A stretch of 64,000 bases of DNA from Alkalicoccobacillus gibsonii (GCF_016798245.1 NZ_JAEUZA010000003.1:609397-673396); one strand, 5' to 3'. Counted from the stretch's first letter, positions 43,404 to 53,142 are shown. Notes: a model not told the origin generated them from the letters alone. Program-made: numbers and translations.

Positions 43404-43849
43404 AGTCGTGGATTTCTGTATTTTTACCAGATGATGAGTACAAACGAGAGAGAGTGATCTTTTTTTTAGCGGAGGGTGGAGTCCTGTTACTAATTTATTT
43501 CGTAGTTGCTCTAATGATAAATGAACTTCTCTCACAGAATTGGACAACACAGCTTGTGGTGCTAATTGGACTCGGCTTGTATGCTACATACACCACACTC
43601 CGATACAGTTTATCAGGTATTGAATTTACGGATGTTGCACGATCAAAAGACTTCAAGAAACAGCAGAAGAAACTCGTATATCAATCAATTATATATTTTA
43701 TAATCTTTGCAATGATGTCAATACTCCTAAGTAGTAATGACTGGTTTACGACAATCATTTTTGCTTTAGTAGGCGCACTTATACTATTTTTCTTAAACTA
43801 CACATCACTTAAAAAATCCTACACCAAAAATAAAGAACTTATCGATTAA
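43400..43849 (+). CDS. Small membrane protein coupled to XRE regulator
   Basis: 149 residues with four hydrophobic segments (about 22-44, 50-70, 100-118 and 120-140) and a charged loop rich in Lys between the second and third. ATG at 43400 overlaps the XRE stop (ATGA) and has GGGAGG upstream. Size and pairing resemble DUF3278-like proteins next to XRE regulators, but I cannot confirm the family. Function unknown. Confidence 0.75.
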   Translation: MKSWISVFLPDDEYKRERVIFFLAEGGVLLLIYFVVALMINELLSQNWTTQLVVLIGLGLYATYTTLRYSLSGIEFTDVARSKDFKKQQKKLVYQSIIYFIIFAMMSILLSSNDWFTTIIFALVGALILFFLNYTSLKKSYTKNKELID

Positions 43850-43910
43850 AAAACGTTTGACTCTCACGTTACGTAATAGCTTAAGGTTGATTTTGAGGGA
43901 GGTGAAGTCG

Positions 43911-44642
43911 TTGCTGAAGATTAAAGAGGTAGCAAATCTTGTGGGAATTAGTGTGCGCACACTACATCACTATGATGAGATCGGTTTGCTTTGTCCGGAC
44001 GAAGTGACCGATTCTGGCTATCGTTTATACTCTGAACGCAATCTTGATGACTTACAGCAGATTCTCTTTTACAGGGAACTAGATGTCCCTCTTAAAAAAA
44101 TCAAAGAAATCATGAGTCGTCCTTCGTTTGATCAGGTTGAAGCCTTGCAATCTCACCGCTCTTTGTTGAGCGAGAAGAGAAAGCAGCTTGACCAAATGAT
44201 TCGTACGATTGATAAGACGCTCAGATTTAAGAAGGGTGAGATTCAGATGTCGAATCAAGAAAAATTTGCAGGATTTGATTTTTCAGGATGGAATAAACAC
44301 GAGCAAGAAGCAAGAGATCGTTGGGGTGACGAGGTAGTTGATAAAGCGGCAGCAAACGTAGCTGGAAATGAAAAAGAGATGGGTGAAGAAATGAACCAGA
44401 TTTATCGCCACCTCGCGTCTATCCGTCATCTAGATCCTTCAAGTAAGGAAGCGCAAGAGGCTATTGGAACATGGTTCACGTTCCTAAATAAGATTGGAAC
44501 CTATTCACTTGATGCGTTTGCAGGACTCGGAGAGATGTACGTCGCTGATGATCGCTTTACCGAAAATATTGACCAGTTTGGCGAGGGACTTGCCGCATTT
44601 ATGCGTGATGCAATGAAGGAATATGCAAGTCAGAACAAATAA
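43911..44642 (+). CDS. MerR-family regulator with TipAS drug-binding domain (Mta/TipAL-like)
   Basis: 243-residue activator. The N-terminal MerR helix-turn-helix (LKIKEVANLVGISVRTLHHYDEIGLL region, about residues 1-70) is followed by a coiled-coil helix, and a C-terminal TipAS-type domain (about 120-240) has NQIYRHLASIRHLDPSS and IGTYSLDAFAGLGEMYVADDRF. TTG at 43911 lies 6 bases after GGGAGGTG. Relatives sense hydrophobic antibiotics and induce efflux pumps; no pump gene is adjacent. Confidence 0.88.
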   Translation: MLKIKEVANLVGISVRTLHHYDEIGLLCPDEVTDSGYRLYSERNLDDLQQILFYRELDVPLKKIKEIMSRPSFDQVEALQSHRSLLSEKRKQLDQMIRTIDKTLRFKKGEIQMSNQEKFAGFDFSGWNKHEQEARDRWGDEVVDKAAANVAGNEKEMGEEMNQIYRHLASIRHLDPSSKEAQEAIGTWFTFLNKIGTYSLDAFAGLGEMYVADDRFTENIDQFGEGLAAFMRDAMKEYASQNK

Positions 44643-44649
44643 CAGAAGA

Positions 44650-44685
44650 AAAGCTGCTGATCATTCTGGATCTGCAGCTTTTTTT
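44650..44685. terminator. Bidirectional terminator between MerR gene and neopullulanase
   Basis: AAAGCTGC-T-GATC pairs with GATC-T-GCAGCTTT (one mismatch); A-runs and T-runs flank it. It overlaps the end of the reverse-strand gene. Confidence 0.85.
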
Positions 44686-46421
44686 AGTATTCGAAAGCTC
44701 TCTTTACTTACGATTAAAGGTTTTTGGGTGTCTAAATGACTGTTGTCTACAATATCTATGAGGTTTTCATTTTTAAAGTGTTCTGGAACAGTGATCTGTG
44801 CAGAAGTCAATCCACGATTGAAAAGGTAAATTAGAAAATCGTTCTCTTGATGAGTGGAATAGATCAATACATCATCGTCGCCTGATTCATGAAACTGTAC
44901 TGAATCAACTGAACCCATTGGTTGTAGTTGTTTGCGCCAAAGTATCAACGTTTTCATAAAGGACAATAAGTCTAGATCCTGTTTGTCTTCATCCCAGATC
45001 ATACAGTCTCGGCAGCCTGGATCATTTCCGCCTGTCATTCCAATCTCGTCCCCGTAGTAGATGCAAGGTGAACCTGGCATGGAGAAGAGCATCAGGTATT
45101 GAAGCATTACATGTTGTTTGTTGCCTTTGCTTTCTGTTAAAATACGCGCCGTATCATGGGACCCAAGCAAATTAAACTGAACATGATTGACGGTATGTGG
45201 ATAGCTGAACAAATGTTTTGTAACTGATTCTTTGAAGGATTTGGTTGAGTGATTGTTTAAAACAAATCCTTGAATCGCATCTGTTAACGGATAGTTCATG
45301 ACAGCATCAAATTGATCTCCTTGTAACCAGGGAGAAGCGCGATGCCAGATTTCACCTAAAATATAGACATCTGGGTTAATCGCTTTTACCGTTTGTCTGA
45401 ATTCTCGCCAGAATGAGTGATCTACTTCATTTGCCACATCTAATCGCCAGCCGTCAATGTCAAAGTGCTGGGTCCAATAGCGTGCTACTTGAAGGAGATA
45501 GTCTTTTACTTCTGGATTTGAAGTGTTAAGCTTCGGCATCGTCCCTTCAAAGGCAAAGGTTTCGTAGTTTGGTATTTTATCAGAAGGGCGTAATGGAAAG
45601 CTATGTGGGTGAAACCAGTCTTTGTATGGAGATTGCGCCCCGTTCTTCAAGACATCTTGAAAGGGCTCAAAATGATATCCACTGTGGTTAAACACAGCAT
45701 CAAGCATGACGCGAATTCCCCGTTCATGGCAAGCTTGAATCAATGTTTTTAGCATGTGATGATCACCAAATTGCGGGTCAATCTCCATATAATCAATGGT
45801 ATCGTACTTGTGATTAGAGAATGCTTTAAAGATAGGGGTAAAATATATGCCTGTGATGCCAAGAGAAACTAAGTGATCTAAATGATCAAGAACGCCTTTT
45901 AGATCGCCACCAAAGAAAGAGTTTACTTTTGGTTTTTCACTTCCCCATGCTAGTGTATTATCGGGATTAATGGAAGGATCGCCGTTCGCAAAACGCTCCG
46001 GAAAGATTTGATACCAAACAGTGTTACTCACCCAGTCTGGAGGAGAGAACTGCTCTTCTACATGTAGGTAGGGAAGACAAAAGAATGGCGCTACATGTTC
46101 AGGAATCTCTTGGAAGAAACCTCGTTCTGTATAAACAATGAACGCATCGGCGGATTGAAGATAGAATCCGTAGCGCAACCGTGAATGAGGTAAGTCTATA
46201 GTGACTGTCCAATAATCGTGTATACCATCGCTACCTATCTTAGTCATAGAGCTTTGTGTAAACTGCCATTTACCTTCTTTCCAGATATATGGATCACCAT
46301 GTAACAATGTAATCTGCTGGACATCAACCTGAGCTGTTCTGATACGAATCGTGACAGATTTGTCAGATGAGGAGTAGACTTCCGAATACGCTTGATCGTG
46401 ATTAATGGCAGACAGGATCAT
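44661..46421 (-). CDS. GH13_20 cyclomaltodextrinase/neopullulanase/maltogenic amylase
   Basis: 586-residue cytoplasmic enzyme with the N-terminal beta domain (1-120) special to GH13_20, then the catalytic barrel: DAVFNH, GWRLDVANEV with nucleophile Asp328, GEIWH with acid Glu357 and SHDTARIL with Asp423. It hydrolyses cyclodextrins and maltodextrins to maltose and glucose. There is no signal peptide. It is transcribed away from malE, and LacI/CcpA-like sites lie between them. Confidence 0.92.
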   Translation of the reverse strand: MILSAINHDQAYSEVYSSSDKSVTIRIRTAQVDVQQITLLHGDPYIWKEGKWQFTQSSMTKIGSDGIHDYWTVTIDLPHSRLRYGFYLQSADAFIVYTERGFFQEIPEHVAPFFCLPYLHVEEQFSPPDWVSNTVWYQIFPERFANGDPSINPDNTLAWGSEKPKVNSFFGGDLKGVLDHLDHLVSLGITGIYFTPIFKAFSNHKYDTIDYMEIDPQFGDHHMLKTLIQACHERGIRVMLDAVFNHSGYHFEPFQDVLKNGAQSPYKDWFHPHSFPLRPSDKIPNYETFAFEGTMPKLNTSNPEVKDYLLQVARYWTQHFDIDGWRLDVANEVDHSFWREFRQTVKAINPDVYILGEIWHRASPWLQGDQFDAVMNYPLTDAIQGFVLNNHSTKSFKESVTKHLFSYPHTVNHVQFNLLGSHDTARILTESKGNKQHVMLQYLMLFSMPGSPCIYYGDEIGMTGGNDPGCRDCMIWDEDKQDLDLLSFMKTLILWRKQLQPMGSVDSVQFHESGDDDVLIYSTHQENDFLIYLFNRGLTSAQITVPEHFKNENLIDIVDNSHLDTQKPLIVSKESFRILKKAADPE

Positions 46422-46490
46422 AAATGGTACCTCCGAAATCTTAAGATAGCTAAAGTGTAGAGGATGACTTTAAAGCTGTCAATGAAAAAA

Positions 46491-46504
46491 TGCAAGCGTT
46501 TTCC
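46491..46504. promoter_or_regulatory. cre-like site between neopullulanase and malE
   Basis: TGCAAGCGTTTTCC is close to the CcpA consensus TGWAANCGNTNWCA (last base differs). It lies upstream of the reverse-strand amylase gene and probably gives glucose repression. Confidence 0.55.
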
Positions 46505-46577
46505 TAAAAACTATTGCTAAATAGTAAGGTACTAATTATACTAATTTTGAAGTGAAAAGTTTTACCTGTGTCTTTTT

Positions 46578-46593
46578 GTGCAAACGTTTGCGT
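46578..46593. promoter_or_regulatory. LacI-family operator upstream of malE
   Basis: GCAAACGTTTGC is a perfect 12-bp palindrome with the central CG of LacI-family sites. It lies about 45 bases before malE. The LacI-type gene at 51794-52822 is the obvious candidate regulator; CcpA is another. Confidence 0.7.
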
Positions 46594-46636
46594 AAATGGT
46601 TTTATGATTTGACTATACACTAGAGGGGGAAGGGAC

Positions 46637-47899
46637 ATGACAAAAAGAAAGAGATTTATGTGGCCTGCTGTGATTGGTCTTTCTTTTACTTTAATGGCTT
46701 GTGGACCAGATCGAAGTGGGGTTCTAGAACAGTTGCAGCCAGAACCAGCGACGGAAGAGAATAAACCTGATTCATTGAGAGTTTGGGTACATGACACGGA
46801 AACGTACCTGCAAGCTTACAAAGTGATCGCTGAGCAATTTACAGAAGAAACAGGAATTGAGGTACAGCTTGTTCCGTTTGGATTGTTTGATCAATTGGAA
46901 GCGATGTCACTCGACGCCCCTTCAGGTAGAGGACCTGACTTGTTTTTTCAACCACATGATATGACTGGTAACGCGTATCTTCAAGGAGTGGCTGCAGAAA
47001 TAGAGCTAACAGATGAGCAAAAGGAAGGCTATATTGATGGTTCGCTAGACGCGTTAAGTTACAACGGTGTTCAGGTAGGGATTCCGGCATCGGTTGAAAC
47101 GTACGCTCTGATGTACAATACCGACCTCATACCCGAAGCACCAGAAACCATTGAAGAGCTTGAGCAAATTGGTGAAGACCTAACAGATTCATCAAGTGAT
47201 CAATATGGATTTCTTCTTGAAGCGCAGAATGCCTTTTTTGCCTATCCATTTTTGGCGGCTTACGGAGGATACTTCTTCGGTGAAGATCAAGGTGTATACG
47301 ATGTAGACGATCTTGGCATATCGAACCAAGGAACGGTACAAGGTACAGAGTTAATTCGCTCTTGGTATGAAAAAGGCTATCTTCCTTCTAATCTGAACGG
47401 GGACATTATGAATGGATTGTTCTTACAAGGGAATGTTGGTGCAGTGGTTTCTGGTCCTTGGAGTATAAATGAATATCGCAATGCGCTTGGAGATAACTTA
47501 CGTACGGCACCTCTTCCAAAGATTAATAGAGACCGACTTGAATCATTCGCCGGGGTAAAAGGGTGGATGGTAAACGAATACAGTGAACATATTAACTGGG
47601 CAAAAGAGCTTGCGTTATATATGACAAGTAAGGAAAGCTCGGAAATTTTCTTTGATTATGCAAAAGAAATTCCTGCGCGTAGCGATATTGACCTTGAAGA
47701 TGAAGTCTATGATGCATTTATTGAACAGTTAGAGTATGCGACATTTATGCCAAACGTACCGGCAGTTTCTGCTGTATGGGAGCCGTTAGGAGATGCGTTA
47801 ATCTTCATTAGTAATGGGGACGATGCCGAGGAAGTACTTGTTGAAACACAAGATATGATTGAGGACGAAATTGAGATTATGGGAGGTGGTGAGGAGTGA
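46637..47899 (+). CDS. malE: Maltodextrin-binding lipoprotein (MalE/MdxE type)
   Basis: 420-residue solute-binding lipoprotein. The signal peptide ends with lipobox LMAC (Cys about residue 22). The mature protein shows LRVWVHDTETYLQAYK at the N-terminus and GPWSINEYR in the ligand region, as in maltodextrin-binding proteins. AGGGGGAAGGG lies 6 bases before the ATG. It delivers maltodextrins to the following permeases. Genes for two amylolytic enzymes around it support the substrate. Confidence 0.88.
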   Translation: MTKRKRFMWPAVIGLSFTLMACGPDRSGVLEQLQPEPATEENKPDSLRVWVHDTETYLQAYKVIAEQFTEETGIEVQLVPFGLFDQLEAMSLDAPSGRGPDLFFQPHDMTGNAYLQGVAAEIELTDEQKEGYIDGSLDALSYNGVQVGIPASVETYALMYNTDLIPEAPETIEELEQIGEDLTDSSSDQYGFLLEAQNAFFAYPFLAAYGGYFFGEDQGVYDVDDLGISNQGTVQGTELIRSWYEKGYLPSNLNGDIMNGLFLQGNVGAVVSGPWSINEYRNALGDNLRTAPLPKINRDRLESFAGVKGWMVNEYSEHINWAKELALYMTSKESSEIFFDYAKEIPARSDIDLEDEVYDAFIEQLEYATFMPNVPAVSAVWEPLGDALIFISNGDDAEEVLVETQDMIEDEIEIMGGGEE

Positions 47900-49188
47900 A
47901 GCCAGTTCACAATTCACCTCATGTAGAGAATGCAAACTCTATTCGAACAGCTGGATTACTGTCAATCATACCAGGCTTAGGGCAACTTTATAATAAGCAA
48001 AAAGTAAAAGGAATCTGTTTCTTTGTGCTTGCTTGCGCCTTTGGTATTGTCTTCTATGACATTCTAAACATTGGATTCTGGGGACTTGCAACTCTTGGAA
48101 CCTTACCTGGAGTGGATGATTCTAGAACGTTAATTGGTCAAGGGATTGTGGCCGTGTTCTTAACTTTATTTGCAGCTCTTTTTTATATATTAAACATCAG
48201 AGATGCGCGAAGGATTGCCAGAAGCAGACAGCAAGGTCATGAGCCATTAAGTCTAAGAGATGGGTTTAGACACTCGTGGGATAAAAGCTTCCCTTATGTC
48301 CTTATAACACCAGGTCTAATCCTGTTGTTTATTGCGGTCATTTTTCCATTATTATTTATGATCGTTCTTGCATTTACAAATTATAACTTGTTTAATGCGC
48401 CACCAAGGAATGTACTAGATTGGGTAGGGGTTCAGAACTTTATTGATTTAGCGACGATCCCTATTTGGCGAAATACATTTTTCTCTGTACTTTCCTGGAC
48501 CATTGTGTGGACAGCTATAGCGACAACTTCACAAATCGTACTTGCCATGCTTCTTGCAGTCATGGTGAATGACAAGCGGGTTAAATTTAAACGTCTCATT
48601 CGTACGGTATTAATTCTGCCTTGGGCTGTTCCAAGTTTTGTGACGATTCTAATCTTTGCAGCGCTATTTAACGATGGTTTTGGAGCAATCAATCGTGACC
48701 TCCTAGAACCGTTATTTAATACGACAATTCCATGGATGACAGATCCATTCTGGGCGAAAATTGCGTTGATTCTTATTCAAACGTGGCTCGGGTTCCCATT
48801 TGTATTTGCTTTATTTACGGGAGTTTTACAAAGTGTATCTGATGACTGGTACGAAGCTGCGGACATGGATGGAGCCAGCCGTATCCAAAAGTTTCGTTTT
48901 ATTACCTTGCCACATGTGTTGTTTGCAACAGCACCGCTACTAATCATGCAATATGCGGGTAACTTTAATAACTTCAACATTATTTATCTATTTAACGAGG
49001 GGGGACCACCAGTAAGAGGGCAAAATGCAGGTGGAACAGACATCCTCATATCCTGGGTATACAGCCTAGCCTTTGAAAACTCTCAGTACAGTATGGCAGC
49101 CGCAATCTCAATTATTATCGGTTTGATCGTTGCTGTATTCGCTGTTTTTCAATTTCGTAAAAGTAGATCATTTAAGGAAGGGGAGTAA
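47896..49188 (+). CDS. malF: Maltodextrin ABC permease MalF/MdxF type
   Basis: 430-residue permease. An N-terminal extension with IPGLGQLYNKQKVKG and two extra membrane segments (about 30-50 and 80-105) precedes the core domain, as in MdxF. The EAA loop (YEAADMDGAS) lies near residue 321. GTG at 47896 overlaps the malE stop by 4 bases (GTGA), showing coupling. It forms the channel with the next gene. ATPase expected elsewhere. Confidence 0.9.
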   Translation: MKPVHNSPHVENANSIRTAGLLSIIPGLGQLYNKQKVKGICFFVLACAFGIVFYDILNIGFWGLATLGTLPGVDDSRTLIGQGIVAVFLTLFAALFYILNIRDARRIARSRQQGHEPLSLRDGFRHSWDKSFPYVLITPGLILLFIAVIFPLLFMIVLAFTNYNLFNAPPRNVLDWVGVQNFIDLATIPIWRNTFFSVLSWTIVWTAIATTSQIVLAMLLAVMVNDKRVKFKRLIRTVLILPWAVPSFVTILIFAALFNDGFGAINRDLLEPLFNTTIPWMTDPFWAKIALILIQTWLGFPFVFALFTGVLQSVSDDWYEAADMDGASRIQKFRFITLPHVLFATAPLLIMQYAGNFNNFNIIYLFNEGGPPVRGQNAGGTDILISWVYSLAFENSQYSMAAAISIIIGLIVAVFAVFQFRKSRSFKEGE

Positions 49189-49193
49189 TGAGT

Positions 49194-50036
49194 ATGAAAC
49201 AAAAGACAAGATCGCGGATAGAAGTTGGGTTCATCTATCTCTTCATCGCATGTATGTTTGTTGTCATTGGTTATCCATTACTATGGACAATCGGACTTTC
49301 TTTAAATGAAGGAACCAACCTTTATAGCTCAAGCATTATTCCTGAGAACTGGTCTCTTGAGCATTACAAATGGCTTTTCTTCGATGAACAAAGCAACTAC
49401 GTTCAATGGTATAAGAATTCACTCATTGTCGCATTTGCTACATCGATCTCAGCAACGATCATCGTTTGTTTAACATCATATGCTTTTTCAAGATATAAGT
49501 TTGTAGGAAGAAAAAATGGCTTGTACTTCTTTTTAGTTCTACAAATCTTCCCGGTTATTATGGCGATGGTTGCAATCTATGTTCTCTTAAATACAATTGG
49601 ATTGCTTGATTCATTGTTTGGGTTGGTGTTGATTTATGTAGGTGGAGCGATTCCGATGAATGCATTTCTGGTAAAAGGATACTTTGACACGATCCCTAAA
49701 GAGCTAGACGAATCCGCCAAGCTGGACGGTGCAGGTCACTTTCGAATTTTCTTCACCATCATGTTGCCATTAGCTAAACCAATCCTTGCCGTGGTGGCCC
49801 TGTTTAACTTTATGTCGCCATTAATGGATTTTATCCTGCCACGAATTGTCTTAAGGAGTCCAGAAAATTATACACTGGCGCTTGGTTTATTTAATTTTGT
49901 GAGTGACCAGTTTGCTAATAACTTTACAAGATTTGCTGCAGGGACCGTTTTAATTGCAATTCCGATTTCAATTGTTTTCTTATTCTTACAGAGATATTTA
50001 ATTTCAGGCCTTTCATCTGGTGCAACGAAGGGTTAA
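49194..50036 (+). CDS. malG: Maltodextrin ABC permease MalG/MdxG type
   Basis: 280-residue permease with six membrane segments starting at about residues 11-35 and the EAA loop (DESAKLDGAGH) near 178. ATG at 49188 overlaps the malF stop (TAATG), but AAGGGGAG is too close to it; ATG at 49194 is better spaced. It is the partner of malF. The C-terminus (ISGLSSGATKG) is typical of MalG/MdxG. Confidence 0.9.
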   Translation: MKQKTRSRIEVGFIYLFIACMFVVIGYPLLWTIGLSLNEGTNLYSSSIIPENWSLEHYKWLFFDEQSNYVQWYKNSLIVAFATSISATIIVCLTSYAFSRYKFVGRKNGLYFFLVLQIFPVIMAMVAIYVLLNTIGLLDSLFGLVLIYVGGAIPMNAFLVKGYFDTIPKELDESAKLDGAGHFRIFFTIMLPLAKPILAVVALFNFMSPLMDFILPRIVLRSPENYTLALGLFNFVSDQFANNFTRFAAGTVLIAIPISIVFLFLQRYLISGLSSGATKG

Positions 50037-50063
50037 TACGCTTAGAAAATGGGGTTAAAAGAG

Positions 50064-51719
50064 ATGAAAAACCAATGGTGGAAAGAAGCTGTATGCTATC
50101 AAATTTACCCAAGAAGCTTTTATGACTCAAATGGTGACGGCATTGGGGATTTGCAGGGAGTCATTAAGAAACTAGATTATTTAAAATGGATAGGGATTGA
50201 CGTCATTTGGATGAGTCCGATGTATGACTCACCGAATGATGACAATGGTTATGATATTCGAGATTACAAAGCGATTATGACAGAGTTTGGAACGATGGCT
50301 GATTTTGATCAGTTATTAGAGGAAGTACACAAGCGAGAGATGAAGATGATCATTGACTTGGTTATTAATCATACCTCAGATGAGCACGAATGGTTTGTTG
50401 AATCTAGATCTTCTACCACAAGTGAAAAACGAGATTGGTATATCTGGAAAGACGCAAAAGAAGATGGGTCTGAACCAAACAATTGGGCATCGATCTTTAA
50501 TGGCTCAGCTTGGGAATGGGACGAAGAGACAGAGCAATATTATCTTCATATCTTCTCGAAGAAACAGCCAGATCTAAATTGGGAGAACCCAGACGTACGC
50601 CATCAGTTGTACGAAACGATGAATTGGTGGCTTGATAAAGGGATTGATGGATTTCGAGTGGATGCGATAAGTCATATTAAAAAAGTAGAAGGACTGCCAG
50701 ACATCCCGAAAACAAGCGAAGATGAACCTTATGTTCAATCCTTTGACGGTCACATGAATCGTCCTGGGATTCAACCATTCCTGCAAGAAATGAAGCAACA
50801 AACACTGGATCAATATGATGTGATGACAGTAGGAGAAGCAAATGGTGTAAGTATGGAAGATCCTGATGACGTGCGCGCATGGGTTGGAGAAGAAGACGGA
50901 GTGTTTAATATGGTTTTCCAATTCGAACATCTCGGTTTATGGAGTAAAGATTCTAAACAAACACTTGATGTTCAGGCGCTTAAGGAAGCTCTTTCTAAAT
51001 GGCAATATGGACTTGAAGGAGTTGGCTGGAATGCTCTCTTCATTGAAAATCATGATCAGCCGCGTTCCGTATCATCTTGGGGAGATGATACGGACTACTG
51101 GAATGTATGTGCAAAAGCATTGGGTACACTTTATTTCTTTATGAAAGGTACGCCTTTTATTTATCAAGGACAGGAGATAGGCATGACGAACGTCCAATTC
51201 CCTTCAATTGATGATTACGATGATGTGTCAATGCGTAATTATTACAAACAAGAGCGAGCGAAGGGCAAATCTCATGAAGAAGTGATGCAGGTTGTCTGGA
51301 GTCAAGGAAGGGACAATTCGCGCACTCCTATGCAGTGGTCAGACGTATCAAATGGGGGGTTCAGCACATGCGAACAAACATGGATGAAGGTGAACCCTAA
51401 TTACAAACAGATTAATGTAAAAGAGCAAGAGAAGGATGACTCGTCTATTCTGAACCATTATCGTCGGATGATTGAACTTAGACAAAAGAACAAAACGTTC
51501 ATTAATGGAGCCTATGAATTATGCGATGCGAACGATGAACGCATCTATATGTACAAACGATTAGACGAGAAAGCCACTTTTACAGTGGTTGTGAACCTTT
51601 CAGAAGAAAGCAAAGCATTTGAAAAGATCTCATTAGGGAGATGCGTGTTGAGTAACTATAAAACAAATACAAGTAATCAACTCCAGCCATACGAAGCAAG
51701 AGTTTATCAATCACTCTAG
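50064..51719 (+). CDS. malL: GH13_31 alpha-glucosidase (MalL/oligo-1,6-glucosidase family)
   Basis: 551-residue cytoplasmic alpha-glucosidase beginning QWWKEAVCYQIYPRSFYDS. Catalytic residues: Asp200 in GFRVDAISHI, Glu258 in VGEANGV and Asp in IENHDQPR. The Ala after Asp200 is, within this family, typical of enzymes preferring alpha-1,4-linked maltose to isomaltose; that is family-based inference. ATG at 50064 fits known starts (MKxQWWK); ATG at 50049 is in frame too. It splits imported maltodextrins to glucose. Confidence 0.9.
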   Translation: MKNQWWKEAVCYQIYPRSFYDSNGDGIGDLQGVIKKLDYLKWIGIDVIWMSPMYDSPNDDNGYDIRDYKAIMTEFGTMADFDQLLEEVHKREMKMIIDLVINHTSDEHEWFVESRSSTTSEKRDWYIWKDAKEDGSEPNNWASIFNGSAWEWDEETEQYYLHIFSKKQPDLNWENPDVRHQLYETMNWWLDKGIDGFRVDAISHIKKVEGLPDIPKTSEDEPYVQSFDGHMNRPGIQPFLQEMKQQTLDQYDVMTVGEANGVSMEDPDDVRAWVGEEDGVFNMVFQFEHLGLWSKDSKQTLDVQALKEALSKWQYGLEGVGWNALFIENHDQPRSVSSWGDDTDYWNVCAKALGTLYFFMKGTPFIYQGQEIGMTNVQFPSIDDYDDVSMRNYYKQERAKGKSHEEVMQVVWSQGRDNSRTPMQWSDVSNGGFSTCEQTWMKVNPNYKQINVKEQEKDDSSILNHYRRMIELRQKNKTFINGAYELCDANDERIYMYKRLDEKATFTVVVNLSEESKAFEKISLGRCVLSNYKTNTSNQLQPYEARVYQSL

Positions 51720-51793
51720 ACAAATAGAGTACTCATTGTCATTATGAAAGAGTGTATGTAAATATATGCCTGCTTGTAAAGGATGGACACACG

Positions 51794-52822
51794 ATGACAA
51801 TCACTATAAAAGACGTTGCCAAACGGGCGAATGTAGCTCCTTCTACCGTTTCAAGAGTCATTGCAAACAATCCAAACATTAGTATGAGGACAAAGGAAAA
51901 AGTAAGAAGTGTGATGGAGGAGCTCGGTTATTATCCTAATGTAAATGCGAGAAACCTCGTAAATAACCGAACAAATGTAATCGGAGTAATTATGCCGAGT
52001 GCAAGCTATGCTCCGTTCCAAAATCCTTTTTTTCCTGAAGTCTTACGTGGTATCACGGCAGAAGCCAACGAAAAAAGATATGGACTATATTTGTCTACAA
52101 GTCAAACGGAGGAAGCCATTCTTGATGAAGTGAAGGATATGGTACACAGTCGTCGCGTGGACGGACTCATTCTGCTGTATTCAACCATTGATGATCCGGT
52201 CATCGACTTTCTTCTAGAAAAGTCTTTTCCGTTTGTAATTGTAGGACAACCTGCAGCGCAGCTGAGAGAATCGGTTTCCTTCGTAAACAATGATAATGTT
52301 CAAGCAGCAAAAATGATGACAGAGTACTTGCTGCTCCTAAAGCATAAACGGATTGCCTTTATTGGTGGTAGAAGTGATGCATTTGTAACGATTGACCGAA
52401 AAAGCGGCTACTGTGAAGCGTTAGAAGCAGCAGGAATTGAACTTGATGAATCATTAATGGTGTACCATGATGAAATATTTGAGGGTGGGGAGAAAGCCGT
52501 TATTGAATTGATGTCGAGAAAAACGCCGCCATCAGCCATGATTGTTACAGACGACTTAATGGCGTTGGGTGTCCTTCGCATGTTATTTAGTATGAATATT
52601 TCTGTACCAGATGACATGTCGGTCGTTAGCTTTAATAATGTGTTGATGTCAAAGCTCTCTACTCCCCCACTAACAACGTTAGATATTCGTATTTTTGAGT
52701 TGGGGTATAAAGCGGCTCAAATGGTTCGTCAACGAATTCTTGATCCCGAGACACCGCCCAAAGGTCTAATTGTAGATCACCACTTAATTCGAAGAGCCAC
52801 AAGTAAAACATATGTAGAATAA
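51794..52822 (+). CDS. LacI-family transcriptional regulator (MalR-like)
   Basis: 342-residue repressor. The DNA-binding head TIKDVAKRANVAPSTVSRVI (residues 3-22) and hinge helix precede a periplasmic-binding-protein-like core with NNDNVQAAKMM and FNNVLMSKLSTPPLTTLDI. ATG at 51794 follows AAAGGATGG by about 8 bases; the ATG at 51752 has none. As the last gene of the maltodextrin operon it likely represses it through the palindrome at 46578-46593. Confidence 0.9.
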   Translation: MTITIKDVAKRANVAPSTVSRVIANNPNISMRTKEKVRSVMEELGYYPNVNARNLVNNRTNVIGVIMPSASYAPFQNPFFPEVLRGITAEANEKRYGLYLSTSQTEEAILDEVKDMVHSRRVDGLILLYSTIDDPVIDFLLEKSFPFVIVGQPAAQLRESVSFVNNDNVQAAKMMTEYLLLLKHKRIAFIGGRSDAFVTIDRKSGYCEALEAAGIELDESLMVYHDEIFEGGEKAVIELMSRKTPPSAMIVTDDLMALGVLRMLFSMNISVPDDMSVVSFNNVLMSKLSTPPLTTLDIRIFELGYKAAQMVRQRILDPETPPKGLIVDHHLIRRATSKTYVE

Positions 52823-52827
52823 AGACG

Positions 52828-52868
52828 AAAAAGCCTGTGAATGGGAAACAAATTCTCAGGCTTTTTTT
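52828..52868 (+). terminator. Rho-independent terminator of the maltodextrin operon
   Basis: AAAAAGCCTG-TGAAT pairs with ATTCTCAGGCTTTTT with one mismatch, followed by a T-run. Confidence 0.88.
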
Positions 52869-52941
52869 CTGTAAATGAGGTCGTCCGTACTCTATGCCAT
52901 ATGATACAATGGGTAAAACTGTCATAAAAGGAGTGACCACA

Positions 52942-53142
52942 ATGATTGATTATCTTCCTTATATGCTCATTATCCTTGGTGGAACGTATCTTATCGTATT
53001 CATTTTAAACGGTATCCTAGATACATTGTTTGGACTAGAGCCAAGTATAAAAAAATGGGCGCTATCTTCTGGTCTGATCACATTACTGATCTTGATTGCC
53101 ATGCCTCTTCTTGGTGGATTGTTTGTGTCAGGCTACCAATAA
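52942..53142 (+). CDS. Small two-segment membrane protein
   Basis: 66-residue protein with two hydrophobic helices (about 4-26 and 36-62) and little else. AAAGGAGTG lies 7 bases before the ATG. Its end overlaps the reverse-strand trmO-like gene by 10 bases. No family recognised. Confidence 0.7.
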   Translation: MIDYLPYMLIILGGTYLIVFILNGILDTLFGLEPSIKKWALSSGLITLLILIAMPLLGGLFVSGYQ

